This document shows, piece after piece, positions 13,024 to 26,700 of a stretch of 64,000 nucleotides of DNA. Position numbers and translations under genes: made by a program. The stretch is taken from assembly GCA_003640385.1 (NCBI GenBank), contig RCAB01000142.1:62001-126000 (forward strand), in the 5' to 3' direction. The notes beneath the pieces were generated by a model. It did no database searches and had not been told where the DNA came from. It was given only the letters and a program-made list of their open reading frames with translations. Position 1 is the stretch's first letter; the number at the start of each line of letters is the position of its first letter. Origin of the DNA: Setaria digitata (lineage: Eukaryota; Nematoda; Chromadorea; Rhabditida; Setariidae).

Positions 13024-15106
13024 AAAAAGAAACAAAGTAACAGCAAATAGGATACAACTGGAGGCAAACGGTCTTCGTTGATAATTAGGAAGCAATATTG
13101 TAAAACTAAAGAAATTCTCGAAACGATCTCTTAAAGTTATGAATAATTAATGATCATTTATTAAATAATGATATTGCATATACCAATGATAAAACTGAAA
13201 TAAATTCAATTTTCTTCACATCATTATTTTTCATTTGATAAATCTTGACAATTCAATGTCATACCAAATGAGAAGCATAGCAATTACACATTACGAACAG
13301 ATTGAAACGATTCAAATGACAGAATATCTTCATTCTATCGCAGAGATTGGAAGGGAAGGGATACAGAAAAAAATTACAATGATCAATTTAAGACACAGAT
13401 TGATACTCCAGAGTAATACCATAATAATAAATATATTAGTCAACACAATATAAAAAGAAAAAAAAAAAAAGAGTCACCATAAAGCAAGATGGTAACCCGT
13501 AAAGAAAATCTAACAGTATCATCTCCTTTTCCATTTTTTTCTTTTTTATGCTATTATTTTTTAAATAAATATATCTCCATATAAACTTTAAAAAAAAAAA
13601 AGAAAAATGTAAAATGTACTATTTTTCTTTTCTTCTTTATTTCTATATTTTCAAAAACTTTGCACTTAAAAATATGCAATAATGTTTGTAAAAGTTAGAA
13701 AACTCAATAAAATTCTACGTATTCGTCAAAAGTATTAAAAAACGACTTTTCAATTACGAATGCTCTAAAAATTAATTTGGTTGCTCTTGTATCTAAAATA
13801 ATTTGAAATGCTAGTATCAAGAATTGTAAGGAAAAAAAAAAAAAGAGGTTCCCCAGGCTAGCATTTCAATTTTCATCGATATGTTATTCAAGAGTTATGT
13901 GTAGGATAATCTTTGACCGTATATGTGTATCTATTTTCAATAAAATTAACTCAGTTATTGAAATCAATCGAACGCTGAAATTTTTATTTAAAAAAAAAAA
14001 GTGAAAAAGTTATGCAGATTCTGCTTTTAGCAGTTACTGATATATTTCCTGATATAGAAAATGATATACAAAACGGCAATAGTAAGATGAATTAAATGTC
14101 CATATATAGCCAAACAATAAACTATGAAATCAACCATGCAGTTAACAAACTTAATATAGGCCGTCATCATTCATAGATGTCTCCTACAATGCAACTCATC
14201 CTTACGTTGATCCCAGAAAAAAAAATACCAGAAACAAAATCAGAAATAACTACAAGAGATCAATTCATTGTCATCATGCGGTATCATGATGAATTCAACG
14301 AGATCTCCAAGAAGGTAGATAGTTGAAATAAAATGAGGCAAAATGTATATATTTTAGAAGGACCAGCAATTCACATTTTGGTAATCGGCAACAGCCTTTA
14401 AAATATAAAAGAAAAAGACGAAATTTCGTTTTTTCTTTTTCTTGGATATCAACGTCAGAAGTTATCCCTAAAGGCAGTGCGCATAAACCGAACAAATGAA
14501 AACTTTGTGTTCGGTGAAAAAAGAACACAAAAAAAAAAAAAAAAACAGATGACAATATTCTCTCATACTCACCATACTCATTACGTTGTAATTTAATAAG
14601 TATTCGTGCTATACCACTGAAGTATTGTAACTAAACAAAAACAGTGTTTTTACTCACATTTAAACACATCCTAACTAACTACTGCAAACCGACATAATTA
14701 GGAATTTATCGGAAACTATTTTGAAATGAAAACCGACACCACTGAAATAAACATTTTTCCTCTGATAATCATGACCTCACTTATTTGCTCTCAATAGAAT
14801 CTAACATTACTTTTCGAAATGGCAAATTAAAGAAGTCTACATCAAATCAAGTTTATGAAAGCAAAATGAAAATTATAGTTGCTGGCTGATGGAGATTCCA
14901 TTATCATCACCGCTATCGCTTAAAATCACTACCTCATATAAGGTCTTTTTTAGATCTGAAGTTCATTTAATCTTTTTTTGAAACTATCACCATCAACTCT
15001 AAGTAACGTGCTTTGGGTAGTGTTAAAAAAAAAACAGAAAATGAAACTAAAAAAAAAGTTTTTCTGATAAAACAGTCAATCACTGAAAGGCGAAAAACAT
15101 AGATGT
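12299..15106. other. Intergenic region, no gene seen
   Basis: 2.8 kb of AT-rich DNA between TMEM199 and the USP gene, including a poly-A run of about 34 bases near 12987. Open frames at 13235-13453 (+) and 14295-14555 (-) lack splice partners and recognisable domains. Confidence 0.5.
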
Positions 15107-18100
15107 TCAACCATCCATTGATATTTGAACGTACGGACGTTTTACCATACGATTTCTAGGAGGAGTATCGTTTTGTGCATCATTCACAGTATTCAGCGAT
15201 ACCGAAGGTGAAACAGAATTTCTGAATGCATCACAACGAACATATAATAATATGTAGGCTTGTGTGTTGTGCAGCTCAGATAAAGAGATTCTGTGACGCT
15301 GAAAGAGCAACAGTTTATTATTAATCGAAAAGATGGGATGATAATGAATAATTTGACAAGACCCTTCTCTGGATAAGATTCTTCCTCTAAGTGCTTTATT
15401 CGAAGCTCTCAAGTACATAACTGAGGAACCAAACTAGTAGAAAGAAGAAATCATAGAAATACATTAATAGGTATGGGCTAACATTATGTTGTAAAAAAAA
15501 AAAAAAAGTCGTAGGACACCGGCAACCCATTCCAACAGATTGGTTTAGGCTAACAAAACAAATCCTCTCTTTCTAAAAAGTGCAATGTAAATACGCCTAA
15601 TCGGAGATGGCAACATCATTTGCATATTCCATCACTTTCTATTTCAATTATTCGACAATCATATTAAAATTTGAGATGTCATTTTCAACCCTTTATCTTA
15701 ATTAAATAAACAGCTTCGACGAGGGAAAGTGATATATAACATTATTAATAAGTTATTTACTTCTTTCTAAATCAAAGCAAGTTACTACTCGGAACTAGTT
15801 TGCTGCCTCAGAAATATTTTATTATATTCCATATTTACATTCATGTTAATTACTTGTCATGGAATATATCATCAGAATTTCGAATATATAATAACATATA
15901 TTATATACCTGCTCATCATCAAACAGATAATAGCTTCTACCATCAAAGCCGCGTACAACAGCAATATAATGTCCATGTTCCACTGCATTACCCATATGCT
16001 GAATGATACCAGTAAGTTCGTAATTGTGCGATTCCCCAGCACGATGAACATATCGATCGATATTTAGTCTCAGCTAAAGCAATTTAGATAAGTGAAATTC
16101 TTCCAATTTATGCCGTATACTAGGCTTAAGCAGAATGAGTAAAATCTTAAAATGATAAGATACACTCTGCATCATTATTTTGAAACATATGAACATACAT
16201 TCATTTAAAGCAAGTCGAGAAAGTTAAAGTACAACATATTCCATACTCTACAGATTCTGTTACAACATCGCTACCGACCGGATTTTCCCACTATATCTGT
16301 CAACGACAACGAGGGAGAAATATGGTTTATATGAACTAACATACATTGAAATTGACATGAACACCTATCTTCGCACCAAACGAGTTAAAGCGTTTTAACT
16401 GAATGAGCAACACGTTCGGTGCACGTAGAATACGCGAACTGCGTTGGATATGCGTTGTCCTCTTACAGCTGCAAATATCTTAATTAACACTTATCTACAT
16501 TATAATTCCTCTCTCTCAACCACCATTCTCCTATATCCCAAACTTAACTAATAAAATATTCGTGAAATACCGTGGTACTCATTTTACACTCACATATATC
16601 TTTCGAGAATAATTCTCAAGAATTTTTCAAAACCTCTGCTTCTTCTTACCCCATTTTCTCCTTCATCATTTTTGCTTATGTCACATTTAAAATAGGAATT
16701 TTGAACCAAAGAGATACTTGGTGCACTTAAAATTACTCAACACTTCGTTGCCAAAATAATCGTCGAGCAAATCCTCCAAATTTAAACGCCTGTCACAACT
16801 TGACTTCTTTATGCCAAGATTAAGCTCTCGAAAGCGCTCGTAATTGATTAATATCGAAGAACAAGCCGAACACTGAATTTGATTCCGCAGTGTTCCAGCA
16901 AAAAGTTGCTCCACTGGTGTCAAGAAGCGCGATGCACTACAAAGATAAAAATAGAATGAACTATAAAGCATTTAAAATAACGAGTGGTTTAAACTGACAC
17001 AAGAAAAATATCCATTCTCACTTGACAAGGGAGAAAAAAACTACCTTAATGGATTAGTCGTCAAATTACGATCTGTAGATGAAGTCCCATCTCGTGCTTC
17101 TGAATCAAGAGCATCCAATATGTGATTCAAAGCTTCATGAGCATCTTCCTGCGCACCCAGCAGATGCGATGGAAACGCTTCTGAAACATATAAGATATAT
17201 GATGATAAAATACTATACAGATTTCTATAATTTAACTTCAGTCATCGTTTCTATAACTCGAAAGTTAATTTACAAGTTAATTTTCAGTTATTTTTGAGCA
17301 AAATAAAATATTTTCTATTTTACAGATTACAGAATCATTTCCTTTCATTCAGCATTTTGAACTTCCCCGAAATTTCAAGTCTAAGAAAACTGAAAATCTT
17401 ACTTTCCAGAATGAAACTAATCCAGGCAGGTTTGAACGGCTGCCTACTTGACATTGAATATCTTATAAATCTAGCTAGGCCGCAAGCAATACAATCCTTC
17501 ACGCCTGCAATTCAAATTTATCCGAAATCAGACGGTTGGTAGAAACATAAAAATTTAACAGTGAAATAAAACTTAAAGGGTAACAACTAACAAGAAAATA
17601 AAGGAAGGTGTTCGCCTAGATAACGTGCAAATGGAATACAATGCAAAATAATCTGCAGGACAGCGTTTAAGAAGCAATCGTTGGAATAGTTACACAGTCC
17701 AACACCAACATTACGACCATCTGGATTCTGAAGGTTTTCAAAAACGTTTATAAAGTGTTCATGGAAAAATATAATTTTTTGAGTATTTCAATACAATGAA
17801 AATTACTCAGCGACCAGTGAATATAACAAACCCTCCCACCTATCCAAAAATACATCAAAACCAACCAGAACCCGACTACCTTCCCATGTTGAATAAAATA
17901 CTATATGATTGTTTCCTGTAAATTTGGTTTCCAGTTCACTACTCTCTGACATTAAACGCTTCCCTTCAGCTTTACCATTCAGAGCTCGATTACCCTGGAA
18001 AGCATAAATAGAGAAATAAAGTAAAAACCACAGAAATTTATTCAGAAACTTACGTTGTGAAGATATCCTGATAATTTGAACTAACCAATTAAGCATGAAA

Positions 18101-19973
18101 GTTGGCTATACGGATAGAAATTAACCCCATTCTTTAGCAACAATCAATCCCACAAGCAGAATAAATGATATAAGAGTACAAAGATAAATGATGCAAACTA
18201 AAAAGTGGGACAAAAATCGAAGAGAAGAATAACAAAAACAAACCTGAGAATCAAGTTTTCTGGTCGATGTGTTACTAACATTTATGTCCAAGCGTCGCTT
18301 TATTGTACCATTTAACAAAGGTTTCGATCCAGCTGCAAAACCTTTGGATGTCGATGGCCTATCATCACCAAAACCGTTATGATTTACATAATCCAGATGA
18401 GAATTAATACGAACTGGGACGGAGCTGCAATTTCAAAATAAGCAGGGCATTTCCGGAACACGAACAATTCTGTCAAATGTAACGAAATTCAGCCAAAGAA
18501 TGAGAAGAAACTTACTTAAGGCGTCTAACGTTATTTGTGCTATGGAGTGCATCCCGAGCAAAATACTTCGAGAGCTTAGTTGCCCCGTCACTCGCTTGAG
18601 TACAATGCACATTATTCGGATGTTTGCCTTTGTGATGAGCGTCCGTTACAGCGTGATTTTTTGGCGTTTGGTTGGTTGAATTAACAGTCACAGATGCTGT
18701 ACTCAGGGTACTACTCATACTTGAGCTACGTGATGATGATGCAGAAGAACCCATTTTCAACCGTTTAGCACTAAAATAACCTAATTAGTAAGTTCACGCA
18801 TTTAGTTAGTCTTTTTCTTGCAAAAAATTTAACCTCATAACATGGTGGAAATATAAAAGAAAATTGTTAGTAATGCAATAACGCAGCATTGAATTCTAAA
18901 AGTAATCTGAATCGCTTGAAATCATATGATAGAGAGTTATTGATCGTCTAGCAAAAAAAATTTTTTTTGAAGGAAAGCAAAAGTTCCGAAAACGACATGA
19001 GCTACCAATACATATTTATCAAAATCAAGAATACTTCCTATAAATTCTTACTCTAGATGACAAAAAGCGCTTGCTAAGACATTAGAATTGCATGTAAATG
19101 AATTGAAAGGAAGAAGTCGGAAACCTTCGAGAAGGAGGTGAAAGTGGTGATGACGAACTATCCCGATAATTCGTCTGAATCATACGTAATCCAGTGGAGT
19201 CATATGAAGATTGCGGATTATCTGAGGTCGATCCTGAATAGAGAGTCTCAGCAACTCCAAAATCTTCAATTTCCTTTATCTACTAAATCCATATCAAATA
19301 TCAGGGCACAGAACTGTCTTCTACATTATGAAAACATACTTTTCTCAAATCAGAATCAGTTGCTTCATAATTCCATTTTAATTATCAATGATTTCACCAA
19401 ATATACTACGCAATTTTTTTATGGTTCATAAAACCATACAGTTTTTATGAACCATACATTATAGGATGTATTACTCATAAAGCTGGAGTCATTTTTAAAA
19501 TTCCTCGCTAAAATAAGAGAAAAAAAGAAGAATTGAAAACAAACCAGAACCACCATTGGACAATACTTCATATCCCCGTTCACGTCCATTCGTTTCACAT
19601 GTTCTTGATGTGCTTTGTCCAGAATTGGACGTCGAATTAAGTACGGTACAATTCTTTGGAGTTGAACGCATTGTAGACTGTTTTTCAAAATCAAGGCTTT
19701 TACTATAAAAAGTTTTGCTTAAGAAACTTTACTAGAAGAAAAGAAAAAGGAATAAGTAGAAAAAAAAAGAGAGGAAAATATCAAAGGGATAACTTGATGA
19801 AACAAATGGCTGTTATCTTGTGCTCAATAATCCTAAGTTCATTCAACTTCAGGTAAAAAGAGAGAAATACAAAATAAGCAAAAGAGCAAAAGAAAAAGAG
19901 GTGAAAGAGAAATAATACAATCTTATGGGTAAAGAATTAAAGAGTAGCCAAATTATAAAAACTACCAATGGTT

Positions 19974-20005
<32 letters not shown>

Positions 20006-20886
20006 CTAATAACGATAAAGTTTTAGAAAAACTCAAGTCGAGGAATTTTTAATAAATTTATAATGAAAAAACATCATTTAATAAGAGTCCTTAGACGATA
20101 ATTATCATCCTACAATATCATTATTGACAATAATTCTTTTAAAACATCTCACCCATCATTAACAGTTTCAATCTTTCTCTTTTTTTCCCCCTCTCATTCA
20201 TTTTGTCAAATCGAAAATTTCCATAAATTATCTCATAATTATCAACAAATAAATTATCTCGTAACATCTATATCTCATCGATGATAAATATAATCTCTGA
20301 TAACTTCTTTCGTTTCATTATTTATGTTTTGTACGAATTTTCATTCAAGCATCTGAACAAATTTTACAACATTGTCCCACCATCGTCTCTTCAAATTATT
20401 CTCCTTCAACATCCCTATGGAAACGAGCGACATCATAACGGTTTCGCATGTTCTTAAAATTAAAATACGCGAATTGCCTATCTCTCTCTAAACGTATGTC
20501 CTCTTCTTCACTCTCTCATTCTCTGCACATTAAAATTATTTAATCATTGTGTGATATGATTTTCTTGATCAACCGTATGAATGTCATTCAATTCTCTTCT
20601 TTCTTTCTTACTTAGAGATATTTTATCTCTCCCGTCTTTTCAGCAATGAAAAAGTAGCAAATCAATAAACTCACTCATTTTATATTTAGTACTTAAATCT
20701 CCAATTACAATCCGCTCCACGCAGAATAAATATGATAAGAAAAAAAAAAAAAAAAAAAAGGAATAAAAGTTATTATCAGTTATAACTATAAAGATATATC
20801 AAATAACAGTAAAAGTAATAACAATACCTCGATTTGGCAAATGGAATATATGCTTGAATCAATGCAACAGGATCAATTTGCGCCAT
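15107..20886 (-). CDS. Ubiquitin carboxyl-terminal hydrolase, USP36/USP42-like
   Basis: Thirteen exons in consistent phase: 20886-20828, 19702-19545, 19233-19125, 18770-18516, 18424-18244, 17994-17854, 17727-17592, 17504-17403, 17180-17045, 16936-16718, 16468-16345, 16073-15909, 15298-15107 (658 aa). Residues 1 to about 300 are Ser/Thr/Asn-rich and probably disordered. The catalytic domain starts at VGVGLCNYSNDCFLNAVLQ, with Cys319 as nucleophile. QEDAHEAL follows. A CSAC...CTNC zinc ribbon lies at 448-451 and 497-500. Next come NVLLIQLKRFN and the His box VEHGHYIAVV (H575), with FDDE (D592) completing the triad. The domain ends at the USP-typical TQAYILLYVR. USP36-group enzymes remove ubiquitin from nucleolar and other nuclear proteins; nuclear function here is inference. 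The Cys box departs from the usual N-x-G-N-T-C (Ser for Gly, Asp for Thr), but all catalytic residues are present. The donor of exon 6 is the least certain junction. Confidence 0.92.
19420..19456. repeat. Short perfect hairpin in USP intron 2
   Basis: The 14-base arms TATGGTTCATAAAA (19420-19433) and its exact reverse complement (19443-19456) flank a 9-base loop. Confidence 0.9.
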
Positions 20887-23718
20887 GAAATAATGATCGA
20901 AAAACCAGCAATTATTGATGCCATACAGAAATCAATTACTTCAAGCACCCACCACAACAAAACATTGCTACTGCACATACAATTATAATCGTCTGCTTTT
21001 ATCACAATGTCTGTATCACTGATTATCACTATTAACGAATAATCGCAAAATCAATCATCTGCTCGGCCAACATGAAGTTGCAACATTTCATCTAAGAATG
21101 TTAACCACTCCGAAACTAATAGATTAAATACCGCTTAGATACAAGATTTCATAAACTTCATGCACAGAACATACTGATGCCTACAAAAGGCAACCGCACA
21201 TTATGAAAGCAAAATTATACACTGAATTCTAATCAAAAATTATAAACGAAATAAAAGAAATCCGTGAGAGTTTCCTATATCATTTCGATACGAACTCGGC
21301 TTTAACTTTTTTACTACTTCAGTTCACATCAAAATACAGTCTTCTCCACGACAACAAGCAGGAAGAAACAATTAAATTATTCATTTTCCCGAACTATCTC
21401 CGTTCATCGATATTCAGCCACAGTAATGATTATAGAAGGATATTTGGATGATAGAATTTTCCGTGGATGAAATTCGTGGTGAAGAAAACAGACAAATAAA
21501 TGCCAAATTATCAACATAAACAATTACAGCTAATTTTTACCTTTCAAAATTTACACCTTACTTTTGCACTCTACACACAAGCATTTGTATGCGTACGTGT
21601 GTAGAGCATAAAATGAAATCATACCTCAGTATTACGGGTAAAGAATAATTGGTGAATAAGTGATGATGGAACTAGACGTTGCTTACGTGTAAACATCCAA
21701 GGAAAAGGACCTAATTACTACGCAATAAAACTAAAATACATGAGTCACGTGTCCATTCTGAGATTTGTAAACGTAAATATACGCTTAACAAAGCTACACC
21801 ACAACATAAGCTATCAAATGACCTCATAAAATAACTTATCTACGCATCCGTCCGAATCACCATCATTAAGCGCCGAAACAAGTGAGGTCATCTCGTATCT
21901 TCGCTTCGAGACCTATACCGCTAACTCTCGACATAACTTTACGTAAGGTTCTCATCTTAATTGTAGTATCGGATCGATTAGCATCACCTACCTCTTATTC
22001 TTAGTTTATTTCACTGAATTTCTGAAAATTTCAAACAATTTATCCTAAATCTACATAGAATATAGTGCTGCAACAGTCACAACCGGAGGTCGTCATTGCC
22101 GCATGCGAAGTCGCGCGACACGGTTGCGTTGCGGGTCGCGTCGCGCAACGCCTCAATGTCATGCGATTTCATGGGTGAGAAGTGAAGAAAGTGGACTGTG
22201 TAAGGGGCTGCGACCTGAATTACGGGTCAAATTTGTTGTTCCTCTCACAGTGTAATTGACCAGCGATGACCGTTGCAAATTCAACGAGATTTGACGGAGA
22301 GTTGCGATGATTTTCGCATAGTTTCTCGTGATCACAGTTTCACTAAGCTCGTTACTGCTTATCGCGGTTAATATAGGTTAAGCCTGGATTGCACTGCTAT
22401 GTTACATTCCTTGAAGGAGTTTGTAGATCTCAGTACGGGTGCAAAATTGTACAACACATAACAGAAAATGGAAATGGAAATGATATTGAAATTTAAAATT
22501 TCAACAGTATAAAAATAGTGCGCAATCGACAAGTGCAGCACAAATGCATTTGAGGAAAAATTTTCACATTGAGTAACACTTCTTCGCAATAAAATTACAA
22601 ATGCTTTTGATGTGAATGATTTTGCTTGTGAGGATTTTCTCCCTTTTTACTTTTTTCTTTCTTTTTTTTTTTCTTTTTTTGTAATTAGACTGGAAATGGA
22701 TTTTGAAAGAATTGCAATTTTGGAAAATTTCATTCTGCGAGACGCTTGTCAGAAGCAGAAGCATTTCCAGTTTTGGAAAAGCTAATCAGAAAAAATCTTC
22801 TCGATAAAATTGTGACTTGAGGAAAAAAAAGAGAAAACTTCAGTTCTTAAGATATTTTAAAGGTGGTGGAAATTTTTCGAGCATTAGAACAACTTGGAAT
22901 CAAGGGATTTAGCGGAAACTTTTTGGTATTGTAACTTTAGAGAAGCTGGAAATGAGGACCAATTTGGACAAGTTATAAAAACTGGAAAAAACTCGGTGAA
23001 ATGCATATCTCATTTTTTGCATATGAAATGTGAAATATCTGTTGAATTATAAAATATGCTTCATGAGTTCATAAAGATAGCCTGTGAAGAAATGCTCACT
23101 TTCTTCTATGCGCATAATGCTAGAATTCAAAAAGTTCGAAGTATTATTTGAATTGTTTCGAAAAAAAAAAAAACTGTGGAATTTTATGCTCCTGATTATA
23201 CACTAGTCAAATAGATACAGCATAGCAAGAAAGAACAAATATGGAAGAATCCAAATTAAAAGGACCAAAATTTAGTTTCTTTCCTTTTTTTTTTTCTTTT
23301 CAAAAGTAGCACCTAGCACATAAAATACACCGGAATGAAAAAGCAAAAAAATGAACCTTGAATTTAATGTATCAAAGACGAAAGGAAATAACAGAGAAAT
23401 TTCACTTCATCAATCTCTCTTGTCAATTATATGTTCTGGGATCGCTTTTTTATTGTCTATGTTCGAGATGAGATTTTTTGAACAGATCCTCCATTCAGAT
23501 TCGTTGAAATCGACATAACGAATGCTGACTGTCGCTCAGGTATTTTATCGAAATTTTTCTGAAAATGCAAATAATTTCTCAATCCTCAAATCATCTGATA
23601 GAATTAATGGAGGAAGCAATTTCAGCCGATTATTAGCGCTTCCTTTCCTGGTTTCAAACTGTGAGTTTGCCATTTGGAAGCAATCATAACTCATTCATCC
23701 AAATTTTTATGAAACTCA
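20887..23718. other. Intergenic and putative promoter region of the USP gene, with a GC-rich island
   Basis: 2.8 kb between the USP start and the zinc-finger gene. Most of it is AT-rich with no exon seen. About 22080-22350 is markedly GC-rich with many CpGs (see the separate entry). It may hold the USP promoter or an untranslated exon. Confidence 0.5.
22080..22350. promoter_or_regulatory. GC/CpG-rich island with inverted repeat
   Basis: An isolated stretch rich in CG and GCG words, unlike its AT-rich surroundings. It contains the palindromic GTCGCGCGAC (22110-22119). It also has GCGTTGCG (22126-22133) paired with CGCAACGC (22144-22151) across a 10-base loop. No long open frame runs through it. 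A promoter role is inferred only from composition and from lying about 1.2 kb upstream of the USP start. Confidence 0.4.
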
Positions 23719-26700
23719 TTACATTACCTCAACCGCATACAACGGATTGAATGACCAACTGCTACGATCAATGGAACAATAACGTCGCAATGTTGTTTTT
23801 AGCTCTTCGTCAATTGTTGCTATTCCAGTTCCTTTATCGGCATCACCGGGTGCAATTTCAACCGGAAAGGAAAAAATCAAATTATCGTTCGATGTCGATT
23901 CGGTGGATTGCAAGCAATTAGCACCTGAAACTTCTCAATATCCTCGTAAATTCGAGAGGAATACAAAAATGACCTATGAAAGAATGCTAGATGAAAAATA
24001 TACGAGTGCTTAATCAAATATGAAAGAATGGCTTTAAGTCATTACGTTATCACCTTACAACACTGTAGGTTTGGTTTGTTAAACTAACAATATTCCTCCC
24101 ATCACTGTTACTTTCATACTTCATTCGTCCGCTGAAAAGAGCACCTTACAATTTCTGTTAAAATCTATTTATCGAATCACTTTCAACTCATTTAATATAC
24201 TATTTAAAATAATAGATCATTCTAGAGCAGATTCTCCATATAATTACAGATCTGGAAATGAATTTCACCTTGTTCATTAACGGATGGCTTTCCTGATGAA
24301 AATTCAGCTACAGCAGGTACTCTGAAAGAAGAAAATATATCAGGTCGGCAAGTTACTACAGATAATATGAACAGATTTCATAATCAAAAGAGACCTTTAA
24401 CATGAAGCATGAATAAAGGGATCTAAGGAAAGTTTTTCCACTTATTTTTAAATTACAACGTGTAATCATGGTCATAACTATAAGTTTGATCATTATCATA
24501 AGATCTTACATGGCATTATTGAGATTTAGTTGATAGATAAGCCATCTTTTTTGATGTTTTTTACTTCGTTTATGTGCTTCCCAAGCGTCTTGATTACGTG
24601 GGTCAAATATTTTATTACACAGTAAACAACGAATAAAATTCATTCCATCTTCTGATATACCCTGAAATTCACTAGAGTATTAAAGAATGATGTAAAATAA
24701 ATGAACATTGGCTCACGTTACGAACATCTGATCATCACAGTCAGTAATTATTCCTTTTCACAATTAACAATTAGTAAAACATTATACTAATTGATCTTAA
24801 TTCGAAAACCTCTTTGATATTTATCAAAATTTAGTTTGAAGAAAACGAATAAAAGTAATAAAGCTAGAGGAAAGAAACACAAGGGTGCATTAATAAAAAT
24901 ATTCTTATTAAAGAATCAAATTGAACGTATGCACTCGTGTTAGGTACCAAATTATAACATCTGCAACAAGATGATTTATAGTGGAAGGGAATGATTAATT
25001 TAGCAGAGATCAAGGACATTCTAATAATGACATCCCTGTTAAATAATCAATATATAATATGAAATTAAAATAAAGTGCACGCAAAGTCAAACGAGAAAAT
25101 TCTTAACATTCTAAACAGATTTTTTTTTCTTGTTGGAATTATTAACATATATATATATATATGTTAATAATTCCAACAAGAAAAAAAAATATATACATAT
25201 ATTTTTATACATATATATATGTTAATAATTTCCAAAGGATATATATATATATATCCTTTGGAAAAGGAATAACTATGTAAGTTCGATTTATGCATATTAC
25301 ATATATGGAATGTTTTGCCTAATACAGTTGACAGATATATGCAATTTGTATTATGCTATAGTCTCGCAACAGTCAAAGTACGATTCGAAATTTCCGAAAA
25401 ATATAGCGAAAAACAAAAAGGAACCTGAACATTCGAGACGACAGCATCATTTGTTTCACGAAACCATCCATTTGATGCAAAAGAATCTTCGACTACCTAA
25501 TGTTCCTTTCCTTTTACATTAATCGTCTTCATTCCATGTTACAAAAAAAAAAAAAAAAAAAAAAGAAAAAATAAACAAAATGAATAAAAAAATGTGAAAT
25601 AAGATGCCGGCTTTTGAAGCTAATTTATGCATCTAAAAGGCCATAACTTAAATTTCATAATCTCAAAAAAAAAAAGAAGTGAAAGGAAAAACCTGAAAGT
25701 TTACGGCTGATGATGACGGTGAAATTTCATGCATACGACATTCCCAACCATTTGAAGCAAAGTAATCATCTTTTCTCACTCAATTTCCAACAGATTAAAA
25801 GCGAAAATTGAAATGAATTTTAAAAAATGCAAAATTTCAAGGTTATGTTTAAAAAAATATGAAGAAACAGTACAAAATTGTTAGATTCCCATATGCTATT
25901 ATAAATAATTATCACATATACCTGGAGTAAAATACATACCGTAGTACGCACTGCTGTTGCTCCTACTGCCTCTGGAAGAAATCACACCATCTATGGAAAA
26001 TTTTTCTCCTGCAATGATAAAAAATTTTTAAACTTGAAATCGGACTAAATTTCTCTTTCAGTTAATATACAAAAGGTAGCAAAAATCAACGAAATATTAG
26101 ACGTAATAAGTTAACATTTGGTCCAGTGATAGTTATCTTTAAATAACTAAACTGAAGCTGATCTAATTGCACTTCTAATGAATTGCTTATAAAAAGTGAT
26201 AGAAGACTGAACAAATCAACAAACCCAAGCAGTGTGGACCGATCATTCCGTAAAAGATATGAAAATTGAAATTGAGCACATCACTAGAAGCCTCTAATCA
26301 ATTTTTCGTATATTCCTAAATAAGATCAACCATTTTTAATAATAAATCAAAATCAAAACTAAGGAGATAATTTGAACCTTTTCAATCACTAAATTCCAAT
26401 ACACTTCTCTGATCCTGTCAATAATTAAATAAGAAAAGATTGGAATGCAATTTGCGAAAAAAAAAAATTTATTTTCGTATTTTTTCAACGTTTAAATTAT
26501 TGCATTTAAAAGAAATCAGTAATTTGAATTCTTTTTATCATTGTAATAAAATCTTCATACCAAACTCATAATTTACAAAACATAACAATGAAACAGTAAA
26601 ACATTCCAACAGCCATACAAATATCGGTTATCAAAAATTATAATGATAAAAAAAAAAAACATGTTTTGGATGATAACACGAACCAGAACCAAAATCAAAG

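Noticed and set aside
13235..13453. 72-aa plus-strand frame with fairly normal composition
   Set aside because: It has no flanking splice signals that extend it, no recognisable domain, and is isolated in a long intergenic region.
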